From assembly GCF_900110245.1 (NCBI RefSeq), contig NZ_FOCZ01000011.1, positions 1 through 64,000 on the forward strand: a stretch of DNA of 64,000 nt, given 5' to 3'. The DNA is from Niastella yeongjuensis. GTDB lineage: Bacteria; Bacteroidota; Bacteroidia; Chitinophagales; Chitinophagaceae. The translations under genes were made by a program, and so were the position numbers. Every line of letters starts with the position of its first letter. The stretch's first letter is position 1. Shown here in pieces: positions 43,580 to 52,279 of the stretch. The notes beneath the pieces are model-generated. The model ran no database searches. It was not told where the DNA came from and saw only the letters and a program-made list of their open reading frames with translations.

Positions 43580-44218
43580 ATGACCAGTATGCCATTATAC
43601 ACATCACTTACACCTAACAACAAATACGAACCTGTATTTGAACGAGCGCTTTCGCCCACCACAACCATCACCTTACGCCCCTTATCGTTACCCGACGACT
43701 GGCGCTATATAGGCAAATGGCTGCAACGCGAGTTCGGGCGCCGCCTCACTTCCCTTTCGCATTTGCCCGAAAAGTATTTACGCGAAACGTTATCTATCAT
43801 GCTGCAATGCGATTTTGCCCAACCCTTTGTGGGACTTATCAACGAACAGCCTTCCTTTTTGATAGAGCTTTGTGATGGCGACAAACAATGTGATGCGCGG
43901 GAAGGCGGCGTACATTTGTTTGAACCGGGTGACCACGCCATGAAGCTGGTGGTATCGCACCCGGTTATGCACATCCGTTACTGGAGTGCGTACGCTTTGT
44001 TCTGCAGCCTGGATTATTTTTTCTCGCACCAGCAGGTGAAACGAATTGTATGGCAGCTGCATGAGAGAGATAAGTACTACATTAATCTGGCTAACCAATT
44101 TGGGTTTAAACGCAGTACGATCAACAACCAGTCAGGGGTACATGTTTTCCTTTATTTGCGGGAAAATTATAAACAGTTTTTGACCAACTACCATCTGCGT
44201 ATGCAAAAATTTCAGTAA
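43580..44218 (+). CDS. GNAT-family N-acetyltransferase-like protein
   Basis: The 212-residue protein has the spacing of the siderophore-type GNAT family: TITLRPLSLPDDWRYIGKWL near 28-47, QPFVGLINEQPSFLIELCDG near 80-99, DHAMKLVVSHPVMHIRYWSA near 112 and RIVWQLHERDKYYINLANQF near 155. Acetyl-CoA-binding residues cannot be confirmed by eye. The gene stands alone. A role in siderophore or surface-amine acylation is possible but not shown. Confidence 0.65.
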   Translation: MTSMPLYTSLTPNNKYEPVFERALSPTTTITLRPLSLPDDWRYIGKWLQREFGRRLTSLSHLPEKYLRETLSIMLQCDFAQPFVGLINEQPSFLIELCDGDKQCDAREGGVHLFEPGDHAMKLVVSHPVMHIRYWSAYALFCSLDYFFSHQQVKRIVWQLHERDKYYINLANQFGFKRSTINNQSGVHVFLYLRENYKQFLTNYHLRMQKFQ

Positions 44219-44424
44219 ATTATATATGGGTCCCTGTTATACTGCTCCCCTCCAATACTTCCAAAACCGAATATATACAGGCTATCCGTCCCGGGTACTC
44301 CCCTCTTTGCTTAAATGAAGAGGTGGGTGTTCACATTCATAAACAGTTTTTTATTATTTTCGTTTGTTAATCTCCGTATGCATCCCGGGATCAGACAAAC
44401 GGGTAGCATTTTAAACCTTATTTT

Positions 44425-44769
44425 ATGCCCTTGAGTAAACAGGATATCACGTATATCCGGCAGGCCAAAACGATTCTTGACGAAAACTTCGACCAGCACA
44501 TTACCATTCCACATCTTGCCCGGCAGGTGGGCATCAATGAAGCAAAGCTCAAAGAAGGGTTTAAGGAATTATATGGCAATCCCATCCATACCTATCTGCA
44601 GCATCTGCGTCTTGAAAAAGCCAGGCAGCTGTTGTTGACTACCTCCATGGCTATTACCGATATTACATATCATATAGGGTATAGCCACGTGACGCACTTT
44701 ACCTCTTTGTTTAAAAAGGAGTTTGGGTTGACGCCTAGTGAGTGGCGGAAGGAGAACAAAGCGGAGTGA
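44425..44769 (+). CDS. Single-domain AraC-type transcriptional regulator
   Basis: The 114-residue protein is only an AraC DNA-binding domain, with two helix-turn-helix motifs: HITIPHLARQVGINEAKLKE near 35-54 and MAITDITYHIGYSHVTHFTS near 76-95, then LFKKEFGLTPSEWRK. It has no effector-binding domain. Targets are unknown. The gene stands 206 bases after the acetyltransferase gene; repeat-rich DNA follows. Confidence 0.85.
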   Translation: MPLSKQDITYIRQAKTILDENFDQHITIPHLARQVGINEAKLKEGFKELYGNPIHTYLQHLRLEKARQLLLTTSMAITDITYHIGYSHVTHFTSLFKKEFGLTPSEWRKENKAE

Positions 44770-44773
44770 GTGA

Positions 44774-44954
44774 GAGGGCAGAAGGCAGAGGGCAGAAGGC
44801 AGAGAGGAAAGGCAATGGGAAAAGGCAGAAGGCAAAGGGCAGAGGGCAGAGATGAAAGGCAATAGGCAATGGGCAATAGAAATACAATCCAAATGCAACC
44901 TGGCCGCGATGGTGTGTATTTCTCTCTGCCCTCTGCCTTCTGCCTTCTGCCCTA
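44774..44954. repeat. Long heptamer arrays in opposite orientation
   Basis: At 44774-44858 AGGGCAG-type heptamers with AAGGCAA variants run on the plus strand; at 44923-44954 CTCTGCC/TTCTGCC units are the reverse complement. Together they form a hairpin-capable pair around a CAATAGG and GCCGCGATGGTGTGTATT module. The right array runs into the stop codon of the GMC oxidoreductase gene. Confidence 0.88.
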
Positions 44955-46682
44955 CAGGTTCTGCTTCCGTAACTCACTTACAGCAAAATCAGCCGCTCTT
45001 GCAGTCAAAGCCATATAAGTAAGCGACGGGTTCTGACAGGCCGAAGAAACCATACTGGCGCCATCGGTGACGAAGACGTTGGGGGCATCCCAGACCTGGT
45101 TATGCGCATTGAGGACTGACGTCTTGGGATCTTTGCCCATGCGGGCGGTTCCCATTTCATGAATGCCCTGGCCGATGGCATAGCCTTTACTATCCCAGGT
45201 GGTGATGTTTTTTACGCCGGCGGCTTCAAACATGGCTACCAGTTCCTGTACAATGTCTTTGCGCATGGCCCATTCGTTTTCTTTTAATTCGGCATCCATG
45301 GCCAGCACGGGCAGGCCCCATTTATCTTTTACGGTGGGATCGAGTGAGATCTTGTTATCGTGGTAAGGTAATATTTCACCAAAACCGGTGGCGCCGATGT
45401 GCCAGGCACCGGGTTCGGAGAGGGCTTGTTTTAGTTCGGCGCCTACGCCCAGTTCGGCTACGTCGCGTTGCCAGTTATCGCGACTGGCACTGCCCTGGTA
45501 GCCATAGCCGCGCAGGAAATTGCGTTTGTCGCCAAACAGGTTGGCAAAACGGGGGATGTAGAATCCATTGGCGCGGCGGCCATAGTAGTATTTATCTTCG
45601 AAGCCTTCAACGAGTCCTTTTGCGCCCAGCATGTAGTGATGGTCCATGAGGTTATGGCCCAGTTCGCCGCTGCTGCTGCCTAAGCCGCCGGGCCAGGTGT
45701 CGGTGGCGGAGTTCAGCAGTACCCAGGTACTGTTGAGGGCGGAGGCGCATACGAAGACTATCTTGGAATAGAACTCATAAGTTTTGTTGCTTTCGGCATC
45801 CAGCACTTCAACGCCTTTGGCGCGTTTGGCGTCTTTGTCGTAAATGAGTTTGGTGACGATTGACCAGGGCCTTACCGTTAGGTTACCGGTTTTAACGGCT
45901 GCGGGCAACGTAGAAGACTGCGTACTGAAATAGCCGCCAAAGGGGCATCCTTCCCAGCAGCGGTTGCGGAACTGGCATTGGGTACGGCCCTCGATGGGCG
46001 CGGTGAGATTGGCCACGCGGCCTATAAAGAGATGACGTTGATTTTTATAATGGCTTTTGATGCGGTCACTCACGTCCTTCTCCACGCAATTGAGGTCCAT
46101 GGGAGGCAGGAACTGGCCATCGGGCAATTGGGGCAGTCCTTCTTTGGAACCGCTGATGCCGGCGAAGCGTTCAACGTGGTCGTACCAGGGGGCGAGGTCG
46201 CGGTAGCGGATGGGCCAGTCGACCCCATGGCCATCTTTGGCGTTAGCTTCGAAGTCGAAATCGCTCCAGCGGTAGCTTTGCCGGCCCCACAATAAAGACC
46301 TACCGCCTACCTGGTAACTGCGCCACCAGGTGAAGGGCTTCTTCTCCACGTACGGACAATCCTTTTCATTGGTCCAGTAGCCCATCAGCTGTTCATAGGC
46401 GATGGTACCACCGGCCCAGTCGCGGCTGGCGACGGGGAAGTCGTTCCGTTGCTGGTCCGTTTCCGTACCGCGGTGTGGTAGGTCCCACGGATTTAGGTTG
46501 GCAGTCTTATAATCTTTGATGTGTTCAACATTCCGGCCCCGTTCGAGCATCAATACTTTCAGGCCTTTTTCGGTAAGTTCCTTAGCGGCCCAGCCGCCAC
46601 TGATTCCGGAACCAATTACAATAGCATCATATGTATTTTGCGTAACAGCTTTGCTGTTTACATTGAGAGAATCCCCGGGCAT
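44952..46682 (-). CDS. GMC-family FAD-dependent oxidoreductase
   Basis: The 576-residue flavoenzyme has the FAD-binding start YDAIVIGSGISGGWAAKELT near residues 18-37, KVLMLERGRN, GGRSLLWGRQSYRWSDFDF near 128 and the C-terminal GMC end MGTARMGKDP, VTDGASMVSSACQNPSLTYM near 545. It belongs to the class with gluconate-2-dehydrogenase alpha subunits, which oxidise sugars in the periplasm with a small subunit. No small-subunit gene is adjacent here. The substrate is unknown. Confidence 0.88.
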   Translation of the reverse strand: MPGDSLNVNSKAVTQNTYDAIVIGSGISGGWAAKELTEKGLKVLMLERGRNVEHIKDYKTANLNPWDLPHRGTETDQQRNDFPVASRDWAGGTIAYEQLMGYWTNEKDCPYVEKKPFTWWRSYQVGGRSLLWGRQSYRWSDFDFEANAKDGHGVDWPIRYRDLAPWYDHVERFAGISGSKEGLPQLPDGQFLPPMDLNCVEKDVSDRIKSHYKNQRHLFIGRVANLTAPIEGRTQCQFRNRCWEGCPFGGYFSTQSSTLPAAVKTGNLTVRPWSIVTKLIYDKDAKRAKGVEVLDAESNKTYEFYSKIVFVCASALNSTWVLLNSATDTWPGGLGSSSGELGHNLMDHHYMLGAKGLVEGFEDKYYYGRRANGFYIPRFANLFGDKRNFLRGYGYQGSASRDNWQRDVAELGVGAELKQALSEPGAWHIGATGFGEILPYHDNKISLDPTVKDKWGLPVLAMDAELKENEWAMRKDIVQELVAMFEAAGVKNITTWDSKGYAIGQGIHEMGTARMGKDPKTSVLNAHNQVWDAPNVFVTDGASMVSSACQNPSLTYMALTARAADFAVSELRKQNL

Positions 46683-46767
46683 AGCATCGTTTTTAGGTAG
46701 GTGAATTTACCTTATTTAGGTGTTCTTTCGACACTTAGTAGATTAAATTTTATTTACGAGAAGGGCA

Positions 46768-46942
46768 AGCCTCCCCCCGGCCCCCTCCGGTGGAGGGGGA
46801 GTGTTTCAACCTAATCACTAGTCCGCAATGCTCGACTATTCGGGATTTTACTGCAAGGAACCTTTAAATGTTATTAGGTCGAATATTTGCGCGAGGCTGT
46901 ATTCCTCCCCCTTCCGCCAGCTGGCGGAGGTCGGGGGGAGGC
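46768..46942. repeat. Two C-rich palindrome modules
   Basis: CCCCCCGGCCCCCTCCGGTGG with GAGGGGGAG lies at 46771-46802, and CCCCCTTCCGCCAGCTGGCGG with AGGTCGGGGGGAGG lies at 46907-46940, close to the copy at 42377. The second ends at the stop of the T9SS cargo gene. Confidence 0.8.
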
Positions 46943-48273
46943 TACAGTTTAACCACTTTAATCGTCTTCACCTCCCCGTTCCCCCAATGCACCACCAACG
47001 AATAAATCCCCTGCGGTAAAGAATTCATTTGTAGATCGAATTGATTCAATCCTACGGAGGCATTGGCGGTATTGAGTTTTACCAGGGCGCCGGTATGGTC
47101 GTACAGGTGCATGATGACGGTTGTTTTGGCGGCGGCTTCTAATTGTAACCAGGCATTGCTGTAAGCCGGGTTCGGGAATACGCGGGCGGCTTCGTTTACG
47201 CCACAGTTGCTTTGTACGGCAGGGGAAACGGTTTGATGGCCGTTGGATTCTTCGGTGGTAATGCGGTACCAGGCGCCGTTGAACGACTGGGCATCGGTGT
47301 AGGCGTAGGTATGGCTATTGGTTATTGGGATGGTGGCCACGGGCTGCCATTGGATGCCATTGGCGCTGCGGCTGATGATGAATGTGCCGGTGTTGATAAC
47401 GCCCGGGCTTTGCCAGGTGATGACCACCTGGTTGTTGATGCATTTGGTATGAAGGTCATTGATCATTACTGGTAGTAAAAACATTTCAGAAGAAAGGGTG
47501 AACCGGGCCAGACTGGCAACGTTGATCTGATCGACATAGTTGGTGGCGGTATTGCGGGTATTGTGGCCCAGATCGCTCCAGGAGGTGGTGTTAGGGCTTT
47601 TGTATACCGACAGGATGGACTCCCCCAGCCCGTTCAATTCTGCATCGAAATAGTTGATGCCGATGGTGGCGTTTAAGCCCGTGTTGTTGGCGGGCATGAT
47701 GTCGTAATACCGGAAAATGGAATTGAGCATCCCGAGGCCATTACTTTGCGACACATGACCACGGCGAATAACGGTGCTGCCCAGACTGGCAGGCGAAGTG
47801 ATGACCACGCCGAGGTTACCGGGGTTAGCAGCAGCCGGGGCATTCAGCACATTGGTTATTTCCACATAGCCGCCGGTAGTACCGGTAATGCGGTTGTTCT
47901 CGCTTTCGCCATTGAGGTAAGCTGATGGCGCCAGGGTGATGTTGTTGTTATTCAGATCGAGCAGGCCGTTGGTGAACAGCAGCTGGTTATCGATGTTGAT
48001 GTTGGTTTGTAATTGCAGTTGGGCACCTGGTTTGTTCAGCTGCAGGGCATAGAACTGCGTGGTACCGGTTCCGGCAATAGCCGTGTTGTTATTCCCGGAG
48101 AAGGTAACAGTTCCCGCATTATGGGAGAAGGTACCATTGTTCACCATATTGAGGTCATCAACTACCAGGTAACCGCCTGATACCACTACCTGCGCGCCGC
48201 TATTGGTAAACTGGCCGCGGGTGCAGATGGGCAAGCCTGCAGCCAATAATAAAAAGGGTATATATCGAGTCAT
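46942..48273 (-). CDS. T9SS-exported surface protein
   Basis: The 443-residue protein has a signal peptide (about 1-20), a right-handed beta-helix-like region with NNTAIAGTGTTQFYALQL, a domain of the type often found with DUF-like lectin folds near 285-370 (VMINDLHTKCINNQVVITWQ) and a C-terminal type A sorting domain: ARVFPNPAYSNAWLQL, HLYDHTGALVKL and LPQGIYSLVVHWGNGEVKT. It is exported by T9SS. Its start lies 11 bases after the stop of the S74 protein, so the two genes are co-transcribed. Confidence 0.82.
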   Translation of the reverse strand: MTRYIPFLLLAAGLPICTRGQFTNSGAQVVVSGGYLVVDDLNMVNNGTFSHNAGTVTFSGNNNTAIAGTGTTQFYALQLNKPGAQLQLQTNINIDNQLLFTNGLLDLNNNNITLAPSAYLNGESENNRITGTTGGYVEITNVLNAPAAANPGNLGVVITSPASLGSTVIRRGHVSQSNGLGMLNSIFRYYDIMPANNTGLNATIGINYFDAELNGLGESILSVYKSPNTTSWSDLGHNTRNTATNYVDQINVASLARFTLSSEMFLLPVMINDLHTKCINNQVVITWQSPGVINTGTFIISRSANGIQWQPVATIPITNSHTYAYTDAQSFNGAWYRITTEESNGHQTVSPAVQSNCGVNEAARVFPNPAYSNAWLQLEAAAKTTVIMHLYDHTGALVKLNTANASVGLNQFDLQMNSLPQGIYSLVVHWGNGEVKTIKVVKL

Positions 48274-48284
48274 AGGGTTTGTGA

Positions 48285-49895
48285 TTAACGGGCTTCCAGT
48301 TTGTTCAGGCGTTGGGTGATTTCAAGGAGTTGTTTTTTCAGCAGGTCATTTTCTTTGGAAAGCGTTTCCACTTTTGTATTCAACTGCTGCATGGCTTTTA
48401 CCAGCGGAACAACGAACTCGTCGTAGGTGATGCTGTAGTTATCGGTTTCACTGCTGGGGGTATGAACGCCGTTAAAATGATAGCCATTCTTCTTTACCAC
48501 CTGGTCCACTTCCTGCGCAATAAAACCGGTGTGCAGGACCTGTTCTGCGGAAGCATATGACATTGCTTTGCGGGCTGGGTTGTTCTTTATACTGTCCGGC
48601 AGGCGTTGGGAGATATGATCTTCATATTTACGGGCCAGGAAATTATAGTTTACGGGCCGCAATTGTACAATGAAATCGAGGCCTGGTACATCTTCTTTTA
48701 TATTGGTTTTGAACCGGCCATCGCTGAGGGTGCTCCAGCCAACCTGACCGCCGATAACGGTAACGCTGCTGTTGCCTATGACTACTTTATCACTGGCATT
48801 TACCACCGCGCCATTGCCGATGGCGGTGGCATTGGAGAGGTTGCCGGTAGCTACATTGGCATTGTAGCCCAGGGCTGTATTGTTGTTGCCGGTACCGTTG
48901 GTATTCAACGCACCGTAGCCGATAGCGGTATTGTAATTACCGGTGGTATTATTGGCCAGGGCCGTTGCGCCAATAGCGGCATTTTGTATACCAATGGTAT
49001 TGCTGTTCATGGCTACGCGGCCGGCCGCTATATTATTGTTCCCGGAGATATTAGCGCCGAGGGCCCCTACCCCTACGGCCGTATTATCGTACCCGGTGCT
49101 GTTGTTGAACAGCGCGTTGGCGCCGAGCGAGCTGTTGCCATAGCCGGAGGTGGAAGAAAACTGGGAACTTAAACCCACGGCCGTATTCGCATAACCAGTG
49201 GAGTTTACATATAACGCAAAATGACCCACTGCGGTGTTCTGGCTGGCGGTGGTATTGCTGGCCAGGGCCTGATACCCCAAAGCCGTATTATAGCCGCCGC
49301 TGGTATTGTAATACAAAGCCTGGGCGCCAAAGGCGGTATTGTTGGTGCCGGTAGTATTACTAAACAAGGCCTGGTTACCGGTGGTGGTATTGCTCACCGC
49401 ATTGCCGGGGCCGCGGCCAACGGACACGCCGTTTACGGTCAAATCGCCAGAGTTAATGAGGGCAATGCTGTTATTTGGGTTGACAGCATAAAGCCAGCGC
49501 ATCCTTTCGGTGTTATTAGTTTTAAGGACGGCATCCACCGCATCGGTGGTACCGATGAACTGTGGGCCGGCCGTAGTGCCGCTGTTGCCGGTAATGGACC
49601 AGTTGTTACCGGCCGCATCAAGCTTTTTCCAAACGGCGCCATCGAAAAACCAAAAGATACTGGTATCGGTATCGAACACAAGCAAACCGGTAGCCGGTGA
49701 AACAATGGCGGTACGTTGTACGGTTGTGAGGCGGGGGATCAGCAGGCCTTTGGAATTGCTTTTCAAATCGAGGATGGCGGTGCCGTTGGCCACGGAGCCA
49801 TCGGTATTGATGGCCACGCTTTGGGCGTTGCTGTACTCAATGATCAAAAGGGACAATAAAAGGATCAAATAGTGCAAAGGGCATAGGGGCTTCAT
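48285..49895 (-). CDS. Secreted trimeric tail-fibre-like protein with peptidase S74 chaperone domain
   Basis: ATG 49895 (MKPLCPLHYLILLLSLLIIE) gives a 536-residue product with a signal peptide; the frame to 50129 is an unlikely extension. The middle (about 180-400) contains YadA-head-like repeats of the form TAxGxxALxxNTTGxxN (GNNNTALGYNA, NTAIGYGAL). The end is an intramolecular chaperone domain: STLSDGRFKTNIKEDVPGLD near 415-434, with the serine and lysine dyad of S74 self-cleavage, and GFIAQEV near 485. A coiled coil (VETLSKENDLLKKQLLEITQ) closes it. These proteins trimerise and cut off the chaperone. Confidence 0.85.
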   Translation of the reverse strand: MKPLCPLHYLILLLSLLIIEYSNAQSVAINTDGSVANGTAILDLKSNSKGLLIPRLTTVQRTAIVSPATGLLVFDTDTSIFWFFDGAVWKKLDAAGNNWSITGNSGTTAGPQFIGTTDAVDAVLKTNNTERMRWLYAVNPNNSIALINSGDLTVNGVSVGRGPGNAVSNTTTGNQALFSNTTGTNNTAFGAQALYYNTSGGYNTALGYQALASNTTASQNTAVGHFALYVNSTGYANTAVGLSSQFSSTSGYGNSSLGANALFNNSTGYDNTAVGVGALGANISGNNNIAAGRVAMNSNTIGIQNAAIGATALANNTTGNYNTAIGYGALNTNGTGNNNTALGYNANVATGNLSNATAIGNGAVVNASDKVVIGNSSVTVIGGQVGWSTLSDGRFKTNIKEDVPGLDFIVQLRPVNYNFLARKYEDHISQRLPDSIKNNPARKAMSYASAEQVLHTGFIAQEVDQVVKKNGYHFNGVHTPSSETDNYSITYDEFVVPLVKAMQQLNTKVETLSKENDLLKKQLLEITQRLNKLEAR

Positions 49896-50185
49896 AGTAT
49901 ACGGGCAAATTGTTGAGTTGGCAAACCTACCCTTTATCTGAACCGGGTGGATAGCCATGTAGGTGAATGTCGATTTTTTGTATGTAAAAATGGTGCTAAT
50001 AGCACCGGTTTGAACCGCTGGAACGCCCTGCCAGTCATACTTTGCACAGAAATTGAAAAAAATATTGAAAAAAGTGCAAAGTATGAACTGTTGGCCCAAA
50101 AATGTAAAATGCAGCGCATTAACTTGCAATTAAAAGGACAAACAGCCTCGGTTTTTTAGTCCCTGGCATAGACCTGATTTTTACC

Positions 50186-50536
50186 ATGCAGTCAAAAAAA
50201 TATAGCATGTATGTGCGCAACAGCGTTAAAACATTACAACAGTATATGGATGACCATCCATTGGCCTATAAAACCCTACGGGAAATATGGCTATTACGGG
50301 CAGATGCCGACCGTAACATGTTAGAGAAGGCCTTTAAACAGATTACCGGTTATGGCATTAAAGAGTACCTGGTTAAAGTAAGGCTGGAACAATCGAAGCA
50401 ATACTTACGGAATGGCATGCAGATAAAACATGTAGCGACAAAAAGCAAGTACAAATCACAAAGCGCCTATTGCACCGCCTTTAAACGACATTTCAAACGA
50501 TCTCCTACAGACTGGTTAAAAGACGAGCAACCCTAA
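50186..50536 (+). CDS. Small AraC-type DNA-binding protein, copy 1
   Basis: The 116-residue protein is a stand-alone AraC HTH domain: ADADRNMLEKAFKQITGYGI near 45-64 and KHVATKSKYKSQSAYCTAFK near 85-104, ending FKRSPTDWL. It is a clear paralog of the protein at 51041 (same length, GYGIKEY, SQSAY). The N-terminal DDHPLAYKTLREI segment is shared. The gene starts on the far side of the S74 gene, divergently. A helix-hairpin-helix protein gene lies between the two paralogs. Confidence 0.82.
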   Translation: MQSKKYSMYVRNSVKTLQQYMDDHPLAYKTLREIWLLRADADRNMLEKAFKQITGYGIKEYLVKVRLEQSKQYLRNGMQIKHVATKSKYKSQSAYCTAFKRHFKRSPTDWLKDEQP

Positions 50537-50621
50537 CCCCTACCCCATAAAAATGTAAAACAATAGCCGGATCACGTAAAACGGCAATCACTAACTTGCT
50601 TACACTCCATAACCGACAACA

Positions 50622-50945
50622 ATGGACAGATACGCCCCAGACATAATACACATTCAGCGGAGCATTGCCCACTTCGATCTTAAGAAGTGCCAGGCGCTGG
50701 CCGGTTGGCTGGCCGGGCATATACAGGCCATGGAGATAGACAAGCAGCTGTACAAGGTAAGCATAGAGCAGCTGAACCTGAGTACGCGGGCGCTGCATGT
50801 GTTGCGTTATAATGATATCATCACCATTGGCCAGTTGTTGAAGAAGGCGGTGAACTGGGATGACATCAAGGTGTTGAAGGGCGCCGGAGAAAAGGTGTTG
50901 AATGAAATAAAGCAAAAGGTAGACGAGTTACGACAAACCCAATAG
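50622..50945 (+). CDS. Stand-alone protein resembling the RNA polymerase alpha C-terminal domain
   Basis: The 107-residue protein has no alpha N-terminal domain. Residues about 45-103 read VSIEQLNLSTRALHVLRYND, IITIGQLLKKAVNWDDIKVL, KGAGEKVLNEIKQKV, which follows the helix-hairpin-helix order of the alpha CTD (LxLSxRxxNxLxxxxI, TIGEL, LxGLGxKSLxEIxxxL). The first 45 residues form a charged helix. It sits between two AraC-type genes in the same direction. I infer a DNA-binding or polymerase-contacting accessory factor; a repair-type HhH protein is the alternative. Confidence 0.65.
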   Translation: MDRYAPDIIHIQRSIAHFDLKKCQALAGWLAGHIQAMEIDKQLYKVSIEQLNLSTRALHVLRYNDIITIGQLLKKAVNWDDIKVLKGAGEKVLNEIKQKVDELRQTQ

Positions 50946-51040
50946 CATTTCCCCCTCACATACGGATAAACCTTACTAGCAGCCAGACGATTGACCGTGC
51001 CCGCACAGTAAACCTTTTTAACAAGTTAAAACCTTGTCCC

Positions 51041-51394
51041 ATGCTAGAGAAAGTACGGCCTCACTCGAAGTATGTGCTGGATGCCATCCGGTGTATTAAA
51101 CAACATTTGGATACCGATCCACTCCGTTACAAAACAGCTTCCGAATTATTAGAACAGGTATGCGCCCCCAACCGCAATGCGGTGGAGAAGGCGTTTAAAG
51201 CCGTGTTTGGCTATGGTATTAAGGAATACCAGGTGCGCCAGCGCTTAGAAGCCAGTAAGAAGTTCCTGGAAACCGGGCTTACGAAAAAGCAAGTGGCCAG
51301 CAAATGTTTTTACCGTTCCCAAAGTGCGTATGCGGCAGCGTTTAAGAAGGAGTTCAATTTAACGCCTACAGAGTGGCAGGCGTTGTATGGTTAG
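51041..51394 (+). CDS. Small AraC-type DNA-binding protein, copy 2
   Basis: The 117-residue stand-alone AraC domain is a paralog of the protein at 50186: NRNAVEKAFKAVFGYGIKEY near 51-70 and KKQVASKCFYRSQSAYAAAF near 86-105, ending FNLTPTEWQ. Like its paralog it lacks a ligand-binding domain, so regulation is probably through expression level or a partner. The alpha-CTD-like gene lies 95 bases upstream, same strand. Confidence 0.82.
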   Translation: MLEKVRPHSKYVLDAIRCIKQHLDTDPLRYKTASELLEQVCAPNRNAVEKAFKAVFGYGIKEYQVRQRLEASKKFLETGLTKKQVASKCFYRSQSAYAAAFKKEFNLTPTEWQALYG

Positions 51395-51755
51395 GGCTTT
51401 CAGTAATGTGTCCATCATTAATCTACAATATTCGAGCAATTAGCTATAAGAACGGGGCAAAAATCGATAAGAAGGGGATGTAACTTGCATGAGATGAATG
51501 AATGAATCAACGATGGTCCGCTGCAAGCTCCCAACTACAAGCTGCAGGCAAAAAACTCACCAGCAACAATAAATTTTTAAGCTCTTACATAAATTCTTGA
51601 ATAAGGTTTCCGCCGGTACGCCGTGGTTGTCTAACTACTGCAGCATCGGCAAATTGAACCGATAGATCCTGAGTGGAGTCGAAGGATCGGCATAAAGCGT
51701 TGAGCGGAGTCGAAACGCACAAGAACAACTATTTAAACTTATCAACCATTTAACT
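51395..51755. other. Intergenic leader of the cysteine-protein locus
   Basis: No gene is seen. The stretch ends in two tandem hairpin repeats (51665-51718) some 38 bases upstream of the first gene of the locus, so these could lie in its leader transcript. Confidence 0.4.
51665..51718. repeat. Two tandem GAGTGGAGTCGAAGG-type hairpins
   Basis: GATCCTGAGTGGAGTCGAAG-GATC (51665-51688) and GCGTTGAGCGGAGTCGAAAC-GC (51697-51718) share the core TGAG(T/C)GGAGTCGAA but have different, mutually complementary stems (GATCC/GGATC; GCGTT/AACGC). Compensated stems with a conserved loop point to selection for the hairpin. Confidence 0.8.
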
Positions 51756-52262
51756 ATGGAAGGGCCTGTAATGCAAAAGCAGCATGGCTTGCTGCGTATC
51801 CTCACGTTTACCTGGCTATCGAAAAGTACTATTGTAGAGATCATTTCCATGTTGTTTATCATCCTGTTCTTGTATACAGGATTGAGCAAATTAATAGACT
51901 ATTACGAATTCAAAGATCAACTGATTGACAATCCCATTTTAAAACCATTTGCATCCATCGTTGTGTGGGCACTTCCCCTTACGGAATTTATAGTTTGCGT
52001 ATTACTAATAATACCCCGCTGGCGGTTGAAAGGCTTATATGCTTCAATGGCTCTGATGATCGCCTTTACGATTTATGTGGCCGGTGTTCTAAGCTTTTAT
52101 AAAGAATTGCCGTGCAGTTGCGGTGGTATTATCTCTTTGCTTTCCTGGAAACAACACCTCGTATTCAACAGCGCATTTATTCTGCTGGCCTTTGCGGGGG
52201 TGAAACTAGAGCGACAATTACGACGATCGGCCAAAGCTGCCCTGACCCAACAAATACAGTAA
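51756..52262 (+). CDS. MauE/DoxX-family redox-associated membrane protein
   Basis: The 168-residue protein has four membrane helices (about 25-45, 63-85, 92-115 and 133-150) and the cysteine pair C120-S-C122 followed by GGI in a periplasmic-side loop. MauE/DoxX-type proteins are membrane electron carriers or maturation factors for disulfide proteins; in many loci they sit with a thioredoxin-like partner. Here a CPHC thioredoxin-like lipoprotein lies four genes downstream. It is the first gene of a tightly spaced six-gene run (18 bases to the next). Confidence 0.8.
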   Translation: MEGPVMQKQHGLLRILTFTWLSKSTIVEIISMLFIILFLYTGLSKLIDYYEFKDQLIDNPILKPFASIVVWALPLTEFIVCVLLIIPRWRLKGLYASMALMIAFTIYVAGVLSFYKELPCSCGGIISLLSWKQHLVFNSAFILLAFAGVKLERQLRRSAKAALTQQIQ

Positions 52263-52279
52263 CCAACTAAATATGTTTT

